From NCBI GenBank assembly GCA_002787235.1, contig PCWG01000026.1, positions 29,729-65,252 on the forward strand: a DNA stretch of 35,524 nt. Reading direction: 5' to 3'. Shown here in pieces: positions 34,522 through 35,524 of this stretch (positions are counted from its first letter, which is position 1; every line of letters starts with the position of its first letter). The notes beneath the pieces are model-generated. The model saw nothing but the letters and a program-made list of their open reading frames with translations. It had not been told where the DNA came from and did no database searches. The stretch comes from Nitrospinae bacterium CG11_big_fil_rev_8_21_14_0_20_45_15 (GTDB lineage: Bacteria; Nitrospinota; Nitrospinia; Nitrospinales; VA-1). Made by a program: the position numbers and the translations under genes.

Positions 34522-35505
34522 CTACGCGATGTATACCTGAATGCGATGGATGCCTGCGACTCCCGAAGGAAAGGCATCGCGCAAACCATCTTCTTGCCTG
34601 CCGCTGTACAAGTCCGTTGCTTTGACCGCCAGGTTGAAGGGGCCTCTGCGATAGGGTTTCCATTTAAAACTCCAGAAGACCCAACTGTATGGCGAGAGAG
34701 GTTTCTCCAACCGGGCGAGAGCCCAGGATTTCTCCCCATCGGTGGATACTTGCACGTACTGAATGCCACGGTCTCCTGAAAATGCGATTCCCTTGATTAC
34801 TTGAGTTCGGAAGGGAAGCGTTTCCGCATTTTGGGGTGTATCGATTCGCGAGCAGATTTTTACCTGAGCTTTTTGAGTCCAGCCGCGCTCTTGCCAATAG
34901 CCCTTAAAAGATCCGCGTGATATTTCTATTTCGTTTAGCCATTTGACTTGTTTGATGCCATACAATCCGGGCAGGATGAGGCGCAATGGATAACCATGAT
35001 CGCGAGTCAAAGGTTGGTCGTTCATCTGATAAGCCAGCAAGGCTCCCGGATGATAACCTTTTTTCAAAGGAATGCTTTCATAATAGCCGTCCCCGGCGCG
35101 CAGGATCAAACGATTGGCGAGAAATTCCGGGTCTGCTTTTTTAAGAAGTGATTTCAATGGCACGCCTGTCCAGCGTGCGTTTCCCATAGCGCGGCCGCCG
35201 ACGGGATTGCCGATGCAGGTAAGGGTTGCTATTTGCTGGATGGATGGAAGTGCGCGGATTTGTGCCAGACTCAAGTCAAGTGAGTTAGCGACTTGACCGC
35301 TGATCTTCAAATGCCAGGGATCAATCGGATTGTCCGGCGGACCAGAAATGTCTTCAATGTAAAATTCTGTAACCGAGGTAATGGGCAAGGTTTCTTTTCT
35401 CTTGCTGATCACTCTGGGAACCATGTCGCCAAGGACTTTGAGCGGAAAAAGAATTAACAGAAAAAAACTTTGCAGGAGGAGTCCTAAAAAACGAAGACGG
35501 GTCAT
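34522..35505 (-). CDS. Sulfite-oxidase-family molybdopterin oxidoreductase
   Basis: A 327-residue molybdenum enzyme of the sulfite oxidase fold, with a hydrophobic N-terminal segment (FLGLLLQSFFLLILFPLKVL) that is a signal or anchor. There is no twin-arginine before it in this reading. The Mo domain shows LKISGQV, the metal-ligand cysteine C97 in TLTCIGNPVGG, ARWTGVPLKSLL, and DHGYPLRLILPGLYGIKQVKW. The last 100 residues (GIAFSGDRGIQYVQVSTDGE onward) match the dimerisation domain. No heme domain is attached. Substrate is unknown; sulfite is only one possibility. The frame stays open from 35505 to the window edge, so the true start could lie outside; AAGGA about a dozen bases before the ATG gives modest support. 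Confidence 0.88.
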   Translation of the reverse strand: MTRLRFLGLLLQSFFLLILFPLKVLGDMVPRVISKRKETLPITSVTEFYIEDISGPPDNPIDPWHLKISGQVANSLDLSLAQIRALPSIQQIATLTCIGNPVGGRAMGNARWTGVPLKSLLKKADPEFLANRLILRAGDGYYESIPLKKGYHPGALLAYQMNDQPLTRDHGYPLRLILPGLYGIKQVKWLNEIEISRGSFKGYWQERGWTQKAQVKICSRIDTPQNAETLPFRTQVIKGIAFSGDRGIQYVQVSTDGEKSWALARLEKPLSPYSWVFWSFKWKPYRRGPFNLAVKATDLYSGRQEDGLRDAFPSGVAGIHRIQVYIA

Positions 35506-35524
35506 GGTAGCGGCGGTTCCTTTT

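Noticed and set aside
1-35524. tRNA genes
   Set aside because: No cloverleaf with a GGTTCGAATCC-type T-loop and matching acceptor stem was noticed on either strand. A covariance scan would be decisive.

Overview
The window reads as a contiguous piece of chromosome from a free-living, Gram-negative-type bacterium with a compact, mostly housekeeping gene set. Signal peptides, a high-affinity phosphate transporter, an RNase P RNA of bacterial type A, a succinyl-CoA synthetase pair and an unusual Mrp-like ATPase paired with a PCP-reductase-domain protein would fit a nitrite-oxidising Nitrospinota-like lineage. That placement is inference from gene content and has not been tested by phylogeny. I see no tRNA, rRNA, CRISPR array, complete insertion sequence or prophage.

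Layout. Positions 1-88 are the 3' end of rnpB, running off the left edge and overlapped antisense by a small membrane-protein ORF. Positions 450-2147 form an AT-rich accessory patch with a SEC-C zinc-motif protein, its terminator and a possible transposon scar. aspS (2148-3926, minus) is divergent from the Mrp-like ATPase / PCP-reductase-domain pair (4224-5565), which ends in a UUCG-loop terminator. From 5685 to 9272 the minus strand holds nnr (NAD(P)HX repair) and two diverged copies of one uncharacterised protein, with a glutathione-peroxidase gene inserted between the copies on the plus strand. A UGP2-type UDP-glucose pyrophosphorylase follows. After a 600-base non-coding stretch with a promoter and inverted repeat comes a small secreted protein, then uppP.

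Positions 12951-18906 carry a plus-strand run: alaC-type aminotransferase, hom, thrC, trxB and a cytoplasmic histidine kinase with an eroded G2 box. clpB stands alone and ends in strong hairpins. sucCD (minus) is convergent with it. Positions 24205-26184 hold two small proteins (one a 53-residue exported peptide with its own promoter) and a trypsin-fold protease that lacks a signal peptide. pstSCAB (26418-29788) has translationally overlapping genes but no phoU or regulator in view. Two TPR proteins, a VTT/DedA-type membrane protein with a coupled mini-ORF, a pentapeptide-repeat protein and a sulfite-oxidase-like molybdoenzyme close the window.

The most interesting elements are the Mrp-like/PCP-reductase pair, the paralogous unknown family around the peroxidase, the exported 53-residue peptide, the predicted non-discriminating AspRS, and two membrane-protein genes that each begin on the stop codon of a tiny leader ORF. 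I did not find a clear multi-gene system that I would call wholly new.
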